A program made the position numbers and the translations under genes. From Primulina eburnea (taxonomy: Eukaryota; Streptophyta; Magnoliopsida; Lamiales; Gesneriaceae), in NCBI RefSeq assembly GCF_022965805.1, contig NC_133104.1, positions 29,007,727 through 29,071,726 of the forward strand: DNA of 64,000 nt, given 5' to 3'. Shown here piece by piece: positions 32,058-42,124 of the stretch. The notes under the pieces are model-generated. The model saw nothing but the letters and a program-made list of their open reading frames with translations, was not told where the DNA came from and ran no database searches. The stretch's first letter is position 1. Every line of letters begins with the position of its first letter.

Positions 32058-33741
32058 TGTAATGACCCGAAAATCCTCGCTTGAAAATTTACGGAAAATT
32101 AAAAATTTTCTTTTTAATAGAACTTAAATGACCTCATTCATAAAATCGACTGATGAATCAAATTCAGTGTTTAAAATAATAGCAGCGGAAAAATAAAGTT
32201 TGCCAACAACAACAATTTAAAATTTATCCAACGACTGATAAAATTGTTTGCGGAAAAATAACAACTGCTGCACTGAGGTCCTCGGGTGCCACTACTGCCG
32301 ACCCAAGCTGGCTCACTAGTCCCCGCCCTCGGCCCTGGCCTCATCAGTACCTACAACAATCAAGTCTAGTGAGCCTAAAGACTCAGCATACAAATATCGT
32401 AGGTAACGAGTAAATACTGAAGTAAAATGTGTATGGGATAAAATATCATGTCATGAGGCATGCTGAAAATAATCTGTACTGAGCAATTATAATACGTGCA
32501 TAACTGAACTGATAATCACAGTAAAAATGTTTGCTCCTTGGAGCCCTGTACTGAAATAGCTGGTAAAATTTTTCTGTTGAGATTATGTTTTACGCCTATG
32601 GCCACTGCACTAAGCTGAACTGATCGGTAACTGGCTACCGGGGAGTCTGAAACTGAACTGAGCTGGCCGGTCACTGGCTACCGGGTGGTACCAAACTGAA
32701 CTGGGCGGTCACTGGCGACCGTATAAAATAATACTCCCACATAGTGAATGAACCACAAGCCATATCGCATAAATCTTAAAAATAATCATTTTCTATTTAA
32801 TGCACGTAATATAATTAACTGCCATAATGAAAAAAATCCTGTAATTTTACCAACTGGATTGGATTGGATCGTCCCCAGGCTCGCTGCAACCTAACTGTGC
32901 TATGAAAAATATGCAATAGCTTAAACATGACCAATTACGCAATTTACGTTCAAAAGATGCGACTATGATGCCTAATGACTTCGCATTTAATCATGACTCC
33001 GAACCAAACTGAACCGACATAAAGTCATGATTAAAATACGCTTAAAATACCGAAATAATGCACCTATAATGATGATGGTCGAAATCTAGGTGAAATGGAG
33101 GCCAAAACATGAAACGCTCTTTCGAGAGTTAATTTGGCACATCGCACCGTGAATTCTCGTACGACCTCAAAAATGATCCGAATCACGAACGGTCGAAAAC
33201 ATGACCTTCCTAACTCAATGGGGCACTGTCCAGTCCAAGGACATAGGCTAAAAGCCGACCGAGAACTCGAACGAGCCTCCGAACCGACACAACAACTTGC
33301 TGTAAAATTCCAGCAACTGTACAATCGTGTATCTTGTGTTGTTTTCGAGACTACCGGCCATTGGGGCGTGAACCACTGACCAGAGACTCTTACCAACATC
33401 CCAAGGAGTGATTTGAACCATGGCTAAGGGCCCTAGGCCCGCCAAAATCTGCGTCACACCAAAACTCAACCGAAACTCCAACCGAGAACCAACGTGCATG
33501 CGTGTGTAGTGTTTTGCCTTGATCGATGTCTTGCGTCGTTCTCGTGGCCATTTGATTGACCATGGCCCGATCTAGACATCTAGGAGCATGATATGAACCG
33601 TGGCTAAGGGCCATAGGCCAACCAAGATCCATACCAAGCAACAAAAGAAACGAAACCATATGCTGAAAAATGGAAGGGGCCGAAGGGTTATAGGGGGCTG
33701 TTTTGTTGTTTTGATTAAAAACCGATGAGCCATGGACCAAA
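32058..33741 (-). repeat. LARD-C 3' LTR, outer part
   Basis: It begins TGTAATGACCCGAAAATCC. It includes GAGGTCCTCGGGTGCC, TCTAGTGAGCCTAAAGACTC and a ~50-bp tandem repeat with CGGTCACTGGCTACCGGG (32612-32722). A ~175-bp subrepeat with GAACC(A/G)TGGCTAAGGGCC recurs at 33414 and 33594 and again at about 40870 beyond CRM-1. ORFs at 33064-33776 are incidental. Confidence 0.8.
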
Positions 33742-34660
33742 TGATGTGAATCTTTGTACGAATAAATAGCAAACACGATTAAAACGCAATCGCACCCTCT
33801 ATTTAATTACGATAATAAGACTCGTGTGTTGTCCCGATCTTTTGAATCAAGTAATTGATGTGTTATTCACCTCTAAACTATAAAAGTTTAGCAACAAATA
33901 ATCACGAGGATAACAATCGAAATTTGATACGAACCTTCGGAGAACGATGCCTACGACAATCCGCACAAGCACGATCGACAAACGCCACAAAGTTATAAAC
34001 TTTGATAAGTTTGATTTGATTTAACAAAGCGAAAGCCTTGAAAATTTGAGAGAAAATTCTCACAAGTTTGATAAACTCAAAATAATATGTGTATTGTGTG
34101 TTAAAATCTCGTCCAAGATGTTTACATATCACAAAGGATTACTAGAATCTAGTTTCCTAACAAAGTAAAACTCTAAAGAAGGAAATAAAATCATGCAGAA
34201 AACACTAGACACGGACCCCGTGCAGAACTCCGTGTCCGGGTTCGTGTACATACTGTAAATAATCTTCAATCGGAAACAAGGGACACGGACCCCGTGCTCA
34301 CCTCCGTGTACGGGTCCAGTATAGGCACTGTATTCGCCAAATACATAGGGCACGGACCCCGTGCCTGGGTCTGTCTTAAGGTCCGTGGAGCTACTGGAAT
34401 AACTCATCTCATGAAGTACAGGACACGGACCCCGTGTGCAGGTCCGTGTGCAGGTCCGTTCAGACTCGGTCTGCTCCATCACTGCTTGAATGATATTCCG
34501 TTGGCCTCCAAACGTACTCCCATGCATCACGAACCCTTCAGGCTTGCTCTTGACTCCTTGTAGTGCCTCCTTGAATCTCTTTAGTCGACCCCTCGTGATT
34601 GGTCCCTCCAGCAACTGCAAAGGATCCCATGCTTTCCTTGGGACGTCCATGTTCGCATCA
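33742..34660 (-). repeat. CRM-1 3' LTR
   Basis: The 919-bp LTR carries four copies of CACGGACCCCGTG (34210, 34284, 34351, 34424) spaced 67-74 bp, each followed by a GTCCGTG-type arm. The pol reading frame continues into this LTR down to 34129. A polypurine tract (complement of TCCTCCCCTTCTTG, 34661-34674) precedes it on the minus strand. Confidence 0.93.
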
Positions 34661-35667
34661 TCCTCCCCTTCTTGAAAAGGATTTGTCCTCAAATCTTGCT
34701 CATCACCTACATCAAACAACGACAAATCACTAACATTAAATGTAGAACTTACGTTGTACTCACCTGGCAAGTCGAGTTTGTAGGCGTTGTCATTGATCCT
34801 CTCAAGAACTTGGAATGGTCCATCGCCCCTAGGTAATAGCTTTGAGCGTCGCTTCTCCGGAAACCTCTCCTTCCTCAAGTGTAGCCACACCCAATCACCC
34901 TTCTCGAATACCACCTTCTTTTTCCCCTTGTTAGCTTGCTTGGCATATTGTTCATTTCTCTTTTCAATATTGGCTTTGGCCTTTTCATGCAACCCCCAAA
35001 CAAATTCAGCCTTCTTTTTGCCATCCATGTTTAACCTTTCACTCATAGGTAAAGACATCAAATCCAACGGAGTCAAAGGATTAAAACCGTATACAATTTC
35101 AAATGGCGAATAGCTAGTAGTAGAATGCACACAACGATTATAATCAAACTCAACAAATGGCAAGCAATTCTCCCAATTCTTTAAGTTCTTCTTGAGAATA
35201 GCACGTAATAAAGTTCCTAACGTCCTATTAACTACCTCAGTTTGACCATCAGTTTGAGGATGACAGGTCGTAGAAAACAGTAATTTAGTGCCAAGTTTAG
35301 CCCACAGTGTTTTCCAAAAGTAACTTAGGAATTTAACATCACGGTCCGACACAATAGTCCTAGGCATGCCATGCAGCCTAACGACTTCTCTAAAGAACAA
35401 GTCCGCAATGTTAGATGCATCATCAGTCTTGTGACAAGCAATAAAGTGTGCCATTTTAGAAAACCTATCCACAACAACAAATATAGAGTCCCTCCCCTTC
35501 TTTGTCCTAGGTAACCCCAAAACAAAGTCCATAGAGATATCAACCCAAGGTTCACTAGGGACGGGAAGTGGTGTATATAATCCATGTGGTAGTGTCCTAG
35601 ACTTAGCTTGTCTACAAGTTACGCACCTCTCACAAATACGCTCAACATCACGTTTCATGTGTGGCAA
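34129..35667 (-). CDS. pol: CRM-1 integrase, extending into the 3' LTR
   Basis: A 512-codon frame starts [20 protein letters not shown], finishing the HHCC zinc-binding domain. The DDE core follows: [61 protein letters not shown]. The C-terminal GPF/Y-like module reads [34 protein letters not shown] and [17 protein letters not shown]. From about 34660 it enters the LTR and encodes [18 protein letters not shown], comparable to the C-terminal CR motif reported for CRM integrases. No chromodomain is seen. The last ~130 codons read through the CACGGACCCCGTG repeats and are probably not functional protein. A 1-base deletion near 35670 ([13 protein letters not shown]) separates this from RNase H. 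Confidence 0.92.
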   Translation of the reverse strand: MPHMKRDVERICERCVTCRQAKSRTLPHGLYTPLPVPSEPWVDISMDFVLGLPRTKKGRDSIFVVVDRFSKMAHFIACHKTDDASNIADLFFREVVRLHGMPRTIVSDRDVKFLSYFWKTLWAKLGTKLLFSTTCHPQTDGQTEVVNRTLGTLLRAILKKNLKNWENCLPFVEFDYNRCVHSTTSYSPFEIVYGFNPLTPLDLMSLPMSERLNMDGKKKAEFVWGLHEKAKANIEKRNEQYAKQANKGKKKVVFEKGDWVWLHLRKERFPEKRRSKLLPRGDGPFQVLERINDNAYKLDLPGEYNVSSTFNVSDLSLFDVGDEQDLRTNPFQEGEDDANMDVPRKAWDPLQLLEGPITRGRLKRFKEALQGVKSKPEGFVMHGSTFGGQRNIIQAVMEQTESERTCTRTCTRGPCPVLHEMSYSSSSTDLKTDPGTGSVPYVFGEYSAYTGPVHGGEHGVRVPCFRLKIIYSMYTNPDTEFCTGSVSSVFCMILFPSLEFYFVRKLDSSNPL

Positions 35668-37409
35668 TAGAAATGTTCATGCAAAGCATTCAGAGTTTTT
35701 GCCACACCAAAATGTCCCATTAAACCACCCCCATGTGCTTCCCTAACAAGTAGTTCACGAATTGATGATTTAGGGATGGACAATCTATCTTCTCTAAACA
35801 AGAAACCCTTATGCAAGTAGAATTTATCATGTGGACCATGCATACAAGTCTCAAACACATCCTTAAAATCCTCATCTAGCACATACAATTCTTTAACAAG
35901 CTCAAACCCCAAGATTTTAGATTCCAAAGTAGAGAAAAGTACACACCTCCGTGATAGTGCGTCGGCCACTATGTTTTCCTTACCTTGCTTATACTTGATC
36001 ATGTAGGGGAATGTCTCTATGAAGGCCACCCACTTAGCATGCCGCTTGTTCAGCTTTTGTTGCCCCTTGAGGTGCTTTAAAGACTCATGATCCGTATGAA
36101 TCACAAACTCTTTAGGCCTCAAGTAGTGCTGCCACGTCTCAAGAGCCCTCACAAGTGCATAGAACTCCTTGTCATACGTGGGATAGTTCAGCGCTGCCCC
36201 ATTGAGCTTCTCACTAAAGTATGCCACCGGCCTCCCTCCTTGCATCAACACGCCACCAATACCTACACCTGAAGCATCACATTCAATTTCAAATGTATTA
36301 GCAAAATCAGGTAACACAAGTAAAGGAGCATTAATCAACTTTTGCTTAATGAGATTAAAGGACTTCTCTTGCTCCTCGCCCCAATAGAATGGAACGTTTT
36401 TCTTGATCACCGCCGTCATCGGTGCCGCCAATGTGCTAAAATCTTTGACAAACCTCCTATAGAAGCTTGCAAGACCATGAAAACTTCGAACTTGACCAAC
36501 ATTAGTAGGCGTTGGCCAATCTCGAATAGCACTTACCTTGTCTTCATCAACTTGTATACCCTGTGAAGTTACCACAAAACCAAGGAAGACAAGTTTGCTA
36601 GAACAAAAATCACATTTCTTCAAGTTAGCGTATAGATTTTCAGTCCTTAATGTGATTAGCACAAGTTTCAAGTGGTTAACATGCTCTTCTAGATTTTTGC
36701 TATACACTAGGATATAGTCAAAATAGACCACAACAAATTTTCCTATGTGTGCACGCAAAACATGATTCATCAACCTCATAAAAGTGCTAGGTGCATTAGT
36801 TAAGCCAAAAGGCATAACCATCCACTCATACAACCCATATTTAGTTTTAAAAGCAGTTTTCCACTCATCATCTTCTCTCATCCTAATTTGGTGATACCCA
36901 CTTCTCAAATCAATTTTACTAAAAATGCAAGACCCATGCAATTCATCTAACATATCATCTAGTCTAGGTATGGGATGCCTATACTTAATGGTTATGTTAT
37001 TGATTGCCATACAATCCACACACATACGCCATGAGCCATCTTTCTTAGGGACTAGTAAAACGGGCACCGCACAAGGTGACATGGACTCACGCACAAACCC
37101 TTTATCTAGTAGCTCACTTACCTGTCGTTGCAGCTCCTTAGTCTCCTCCGGATTGCTCCTATAAGCTGGACGGTTCGGCAAGGCACTCCCGGGCACCAAA
37201 TCAATTTGGTGTTCAATCCCCCTCAATGGTGGTAAGCCTTGAGGTAGCTCCTCCGGAAATACATCGTCAAATTCCTGAAATAGTGAAACAATAACGCTCG
37301 GAAGGGATCCGGCTATATCACTTGTGTTAAGGAGGATCTCCTTGTAAAGAATTAACACAAGTGGTTCATGTGTGTGCAATAATTGTTTCAACTCACCTTT
37401 TTGGGCCAT
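35655..37409 (-). CDS. pol: CRM-1 reverse transcriptase and RNase H
   Basis: A 584-codon frame starts at 37409 ([20 protein letters not shown]). It is in the same frame as gag, 11 codons beyond a TAA at 37443-37445, so one stop separates gag-protease from RT. RT motifs are [75 protein letters not shown]. The active site, normally FDD, reads YFDYILVYS (tyrosine codon at 36714-36716), so catalysis should be lost. RNase H follows ([62 protein letters not shown]). The integrase zinc motif begins ([20 protein letters not shown]) before the frameshift at about 35670. Confidence 0.94.
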   Translation of the reverse strand: MAQKGELKQLLHTHEPLVLILYKEILLNTSDIAGSLPSVIVSLFQEFDDVFPEELPQGLPPLRGIEHQIDLVPGSALPNRPAYRSNPEETKELQRQVSELLDKGFVRESMSPCAVPVLLVPKKDGSWRMCVDCMAINNITIKYRHPIPRLDDMLDELHGSCIFSKIDLRSGYHQIRMREDDEWKTAFKTKYGLYEWMVMPFGLTNAPSTFMRLMNHVLRAHIGKFVVVYFDYILVYSKNLEEHVNHLKLVLITLRTENLYANLKKCDFCSSKLVFLGFVVTSQGIQVDEDKVSAIRDWPTPTNVGQVRSFHGLASFYRRFVKDFSTLAAPMTAVIKKNVPFYWGEEQEKSFNLIKQKLINAPLLVLPDFANTFEIECDASGVGIGGVLMQGGRPVAYFSEKLNGAALNYPTYDKEFYALVRALETWQHYLRPKEFVIHTDHESLKHLKGQQKLNKRHAKWVAFIETFPYMIKYKQGKENIVADALSRRCVLFSTLESKILGFELVKELYVLDEDFKDVFETCMHGPHDKFYLHKGFLFREDRLSIPKSSIRELLVREAHGGGLMGHFGVAKTLNALHEHFYCHT

Positions 37410-37442
37410 GTATGATTTCTTTTTGGCCTCTTTCCTCTCTTT

Positions 37443-39083
37443 TTATTTTCCCTCATTTTCGTTCCTCTCTTTTTTTGTTTTTATGGCTATCTCACTCTTT
37501 TGATCACTCTTTTTTTCAGCCACTTCATTTTTGTTTTCAAAGGCCATCTCACTTTTTAATTCACTCTTTTTTTCGGCCTCATCTCTCTTTTTCATTTTCA
37601 ATTGGTCCTCCAATACTTGTTTTGGGGACAAAGGAAGCAGTACAATGGATTCTTTCTTTAAATCAAATGAATAACGATTTTTGAACCCATCATGAGTAAC
37701 ATGCCTATCAAATTGCCAAGGCCTACCCAACAAAATATGGCAAGCATGCATTGGCACCATGTCACACAAAACCTCATCCACATACTTCCCAATAGAAAAG
37801 GACACTAGAACTTGCCTATTTACTTTCACATCCGCACAATCATTCAACCATTGAAGCCTATATGGTTGAGGATGTTTTATTGTAGGCAATCCCAATTTTT
37901 CCACCATCTCTACACTAGCTACATTAGTGCAACTTCCCCCATCTATGATTACATTGCAAACCTTACCACTCACAAAGCATCTAGTGTGGAACAAATTCTC
38001 CCTTTGGCTAGCCTCCTCATTCTTGACTTGGGCACTCATGATTCGTCTAGTCACTAGCGCTTCTCCTACAACCGCCCCATATCCCTCATCGGGATCCTCC
38101 AACGCAGGCATATCATCATCACTACCATCGCCATCTCTCTCACTTTGAGATTCATACTCACCAGAATCATTCAATATCATCACCCTCTTATTAGGACAAT
38201 CACTAGAAATATGACCCATCCCTTGACACCTAAAACATCTAACATCCCTAGAACGATTAGAAGGAGTTTCAGATTTACCTTGGACTCCTTGCTTAGGTGC
38301 CTCTTGCTTAGTGTCAAATCTTGGTTTGGTCACCACTTTATTTTCCTCACGCTTCACTCCGCCTGACCGCCAAGAAGATGATGCACCTCCGGTTTGATTG
38401 GTGCGGCCAACTCCTCGCCTCTTGAGTTGTTGATCCACCTTTATGGCCATTTGCACCATCTCGTCTAGATCTAAGTAGTGCCGAAGCTCCACTTGATCTT
38501 GGATCTCCCTGTTCAAACCACAAAGGAAACGAGCCATAGTTGCTTCATTATCTTCCTCAACATTGGTCCTAATCATGACTACTTCCATCTCCTTATAGTA
38601 GTCCTCCACACTTTTCAACCCTTGCCTCAAAGTTTGTAACCTCTTAAACATCTCCCTATAATAGTGGTTAGGCACAAACCTCTTCCTCATTACCCTCTTC
38701 ATCTCATCCCAAGACTCAATGGGTCTCTCATTATACTTCCTTTTAGTGGTCACTAATTGATCCCACCAAATGAGAGCATAGTCTAAGAATTCAACCACCG
38801 CCAACCTCACCTTCTTTTGTTCGGAGTAGTGGTGACATTCAAATACGAACTCTACCCTCTTTTCCCACTCTAGGTATGCCTCCGGGTCAGATTTCCCATG
38901 GAACGATGGAATTTTCATCTTAATGCTACCCATGTGACCATCTTCCCTAGTCTCCTCATATCTACCCCGCATGGCTTCCCTTCTCCCTCTCCCAAATCCT
39001 CTATCTCTTCCATTCCTACCCCAATTCTCATTTTGACTCTCATTGCCTCCTCCCAAATCATACTCCTCATCAACTCTACCCAA
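37443..39083 (-). CDS. gag: CRM-1 gag-protease
   Basis: A 546-codon frame starts at 39083 (MGRVDEEYDLGGGNESQNEN). The Gag domain spans about residues 55-230 (MKIPSFHGKSDPEAYLEWEK, FLDYALIWWDQLVTTKRKY, RFLCGLNREIQDQVELRHYL). A CCHC knuckle CFRCQGMGHISSDC lies near residue 285, followed by an acidic linker. The protease has active site IIDGGSCTNVASVEMVEKLG and the C-terminal LLGRPWQFDRHVTHDG. The last 70 residues are Lys/Glu-rich. The start is preceded by an Arg/Gly-rich region on the same strand; upstream ATGs at 39154 and beyond are in other frames. It ends at TAA 37443-37445, where related elements read through in frame. Confidence 0.93.
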   Translation of the reverse strand: MGRVDEEYDLGGGNESQNENWGRNGRDRGFGRGRREAMRGRYEETREDGHMGSIKMKIPSFHGKSDPEAYLEWEKRVEFVFECHHYSEQKKVRLAVVEFLDYALIWWDQLVTTKRKYNERPIESWDEMKRVMRKRFVPNHYYREMFKRLQTLRQGLKSVEDYYKEMEVVMIRTNVEEDNEATMARFLCGLNREIQDQVELRHYLDLDEMVQMAIKVDQQLKRRGVGRTNQTGGASSSWRSGGVKREENKVVTKPRFDTKQEAPKQGVQGKSETPSNRSRDVRCFRCQGMGHISSDCPNKRVMILNDSGEYESQSERDGDGSDDDMPALEDPDEGYGAVVGEALVTRRIMSAQVKNEEASQRENLFHTRCFVSGKVCNVIIDGGSCTNVASVEMVEKLGLPTIKHPQPYRLQWLNDCADVKVNRQVLVSFSIGKYVDEVLCDMVPMHACHILLGRPWQFDRHVTHDGFKNRYSFDLKKESIVLLPLSPKQVLEDQLKMKKRDEAEKKSELKSEMAFENKNEVAEKKSDQKSEIAIKTKKERNENEGK

Positions 39084-39892
39084 ATCCTAAGGCTTAGGTT
39101 TACCCCCACTAACACTAACCTCAAATTTACCCAACCTCTCATGCAACGACTCAATTTGGGTCGTCATCACCCTACTAAAATCCCCAAACAACGCATCTAG
39201 TTGGGCCTTGGACAACCCCGAATTCGAACTATCTCCTACCTCCCTCTCCATTTAATGTCAATTTGTACCTGCAAGAAAAGGTTAGTAGAAATAAAATAAT
39301 CCTCACCCAAATGCTCACGGTCACTCCAAAGAAATTCACTCGTCTTTTCTCACAATTTTGTTTGCTCACAACAAATACTCACCGTTCACTCCAAAGAAAA
39401 GTCACTCGCACTCAAGTGTATCACTCAAATTTTGAGAGCTCTCTTGGAAGTGCTCAAGCTTTGTATTCTGGGTATATCAAACAATCAAGGTTCAAACTTG
39501 TGAACAAATGCGACCGACTCACTTGGACTGTGTAGACAAGAAATTCGAATATAGAGAATATTTTTATTTTGTATTTTTTAACTGTGAGAGACAATTGAAT
39601 ATGACTCTCTAAATGGAATAGAACAATATATCAAAAAGAAATAATGGTGAATTTTCGGAATTTTTGTACTCTTCTTTTTTTTATTTTTTCTTTTTTGCCT
39701 GAGTACTACTCGAAAATCCCAAAAAAAAAAGACACCAACAAATTTCGAGAATCACAGATTCGCGAAATTTTTTTTTTACGAAGACGATAGAACAAACAGA
39801 TCTGAAAGCGGAATTAAATGAATATCACAGATCTGAAATTTAATAACAAGATACTTACTTGAATTCAATAAACCCAAAGCTCTGATACCAAA
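39084..39892 (-). other. CRM-1 5' leader and primer binding site
   Basis: About 800 bp of untranslated leader lie between the PBS and gag. The PBS, on the minus strand TTGGTATCAGAGCTTTGGG (complement of 39872-39890), matches initiator tRNA-Met and lies 2 bp from the LTR end at 39893. The upstream ORF 39154-38915 is a shadow of gag. Confidence 0.9.
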
Positions 39893-40810
39893 TGATGTGA
39901 ATCTTTGTACGAATAAATAGCAAACACGATTAAAACGCAATCGCACCCTCTATTTAATTACGATAATAAGACTCGTGTGTTGTCCCGATCATTTGAATCA
40001 AGTAATTGATGTGTTATTCACCTCTAAACTATAAAAGTTTAGCAACAAATAATCACGAGGATAACAATCGAAATTTGATACGAACCTTCGGAGAACGATG
40101 CCTACGACAATCCGCTCAAGCACGATCGACAAACGCCACAAAGTTATAAACTTTGATAAGTTTGATTTGATTTGACAAAGCGAAAGCCTTGAAAAGTTGA
40201 GAGAAAATTCTCACAAGTTTGATAAACTCAAAATAATATGTGTATTGTGTGTTAAAATCTCGTCCAAGATGTTTACATATCACAAAGGATTACTAGAATC
40301 TAGTTTCCTAACAAAGTAAAACTCTAAAGAAGGAAATAAAATCGCGCAGAAAACACTAGACACGGACCCCGTGCAGACCTCCGTGTCCGGGTCCGTGTAC
40401 ATACTGTAAATAATCTTCAATCGGAAACAAGGGACACGGACCCCGTGCTCACCTCCGTGTACAGGTCCATGTAGGCACTGTATTCACCAAATACATAGGG
40501 CACGGACCCCGTGCCTGGGTCCGTCTTCAGGTCCGTGGAGCTACTGGAATAACTCATCTCATGACGTACAGGACACGGACCCCGTGTGCAGGTCCGTGTG
40601 CAGGTCCGTTCAGACTCGGTCTGCTCCATCACTGCTTGAATGATATTCCGTTGGCCTTCAAACGTACTCCCATGCATCACGACCCCTTCAGGCTTGCTCA
40701 TGACTCCTTGTAGTGCCTCCTTGAATCTCTTTAGTCGACCCCTCGTGATTGGTCCCTCCGGCAACTGCAAATGATCCCATGCTTTCCTTGGGACGTCCAT
40801 GTTCGCATCA
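39893..40810 (-). repeat. CRM-1 5' LTR
   Basis: The 918-bp partner of 33742-34660 has the same four CACGGACCCCGTG modules, near 40361, 40435, 40500 and 40573. The ORF at 40417-40839 is the LTR copy of the pol C-terminus ([18 protein letters not shown]). Confidence 0.93.
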
Positions 40811-42124
40811 CCAAGCCACCAAAAGGGCAACTTAGTCACGTCTTAGACATGCTAGGGGAGTGATCTAACCATGGCTATAGGCCCTTGGGGCAGCCAAGAT
40901 CAGATCCTTCCTCCTTGCCATCAAAACTGAATTTCGAAACACATAATGGACCAAATGAGAAGTTGCTGTCCATTTCTGAATTTCAAGCAACCAGGGGCTT
41001 GAACGAACGGACCAATCTGATCCTAATACCTCCTATTACGTGTACATATGTCGCCTTGGGAGCCTGGAGTCGAGCCAATCACCTGAAACTCACAAACCAA
41101 GAAAAACGTGAAGCTTGCGAAGGAATATCAAAAATTCTGCATGTGTTGTTTCAAAATGTTTTGACATAGATCTCGATTTTTGCTTGAATAAACATGATCA
41201 TGTACTGAAAAATAAATGATAATATGACTTGATTGAGGTTTGAAAGAATCTAGACATGCCTTGGTTTCGTTTTGAAGGAAAACGAACAAAACGACGACGA
41301 CGCGGCACGGAGGAGTGGAACGCTTTCTTGTCTACCTTTCTTGCTCTCGATTTTTCTCTCCTATTTTAAGCTATGAACCTCATGGTTTTAACACTATGAA
41401 AATGCTCTGAATTTCGAAATTTGGGAGAGGGGAAATGGTTAGGAGTGTGTGAGGGAGATCCACTAATAAAGGGATACCAAGTCTCCCTTCCTTTGAAATT
41501 TTAAAAGTTGTTTGATATCAAATTTTCTTGGGGTGCTTGTGGATGGGGTGGCCGATTTTTCCAAGCTAGTCTAGGTTAGAATGAGGCTAATTAGTTAATT
41601 AAATGGTGCTAAAAAGATTTGAAGGATTATCCTACTAATTAATTACAAGGAAATGATTAAAGGTGAGTTGGCAATTGAATTGCTTAATAAATCCAAGGGG
41701 CCGAAATTTTTAATAAAATGAAGGGAGGAATTGTTGATTATTTACTAAATTAATAACTCTTAAAAGCCTCACTAATCCCTTAAGTAATTTAGTGAATAAA
41801 ACCCTTAATAATAGGAACTTAATTGAATTAATTTCCTACTCACCTCAAGTAACTAAATAAATCTTCAAACCTTCTTATTGACTTAAATGAACTTACTTGT
41901 TAGCTAAATTAACTTCTGGAAATATTTCTGAGTTTTAAATTTTATCTCTAAACTCCACTCCAGTACGGCCTCACTGAAATAACTGAAAATCAAACTACTG
42001 AAATGAAATAATAAAATAATTAACTTCAAAGAAAAGCATTTAAATAATCATGCAATGAAGTCAATTAAATTTAAAATACTAGAATTATGCATGGCTTATA
42101 CGTGGTCTAAGTACGGGTTCTACA
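40811..42124 (-). repeat. LARD-C 3' LTR, inner part
   Basis: It continues the LTR interrupted by CRM-1 and ends TAAGTACGGGTTCTACA. A third copy of the GTGATCTAACCATGGCTA subrepeat lies at about 40860. The ORF at 40885-41169 has no recognised domain. AT-rich low-complexity DNA fills 41500-42100. Confidence 0.8.

Larger units (their letters stand above)
33742..40810 (-). mobile_element. CRM-1: nearly intact gypsy chromovirus
   Basis: A 7069-bp element has LTRs at 33742-34660 and 39893-40810, bounded by TGATGTGAATC and GTTCGCATCA. It is flanked by CCAAA (33737-33741) and CCAAG (40811-40815), a 5-bp duplication with one mismatch. The minus-strand order is PBS, gag-protease, reverse transcriptase, RNase H, integrase. 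The two LTRs differ at roughly 20 of 919 positions by eye. Only one stop (gag/pol) and one frameshift (RNase H/integrase) break the coding region, but the RT catalytic motif is mutated. Absence of a standard chromodomain and coding that runs into the 3' LTR suggest the CRM (centromeric) lineage; this assignment is tentative. Confidence 0.92.

Noticed and set aside
33064..33776. ORFs of 66-128 codons on both strands
   Set aside because: They lie in the LARD-C LTR, lack domains and are not shared as open frames by its other parts.
34201..34460. CRISPR-like spaced palindromes
   Set aside because: Spacing is regular but the intervening DNA is related LTR sequence, and the host is a plant.
38898..39200. 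Plus-strand ORFs opposite CRM-1 gag
   Set aside because: Shadows of the gag frame, without domains.
40417..40839. Independent gene of 140 codons
   Set aside because: It is the 5'-LTR copy of the CRM-1 pol C-terminus.
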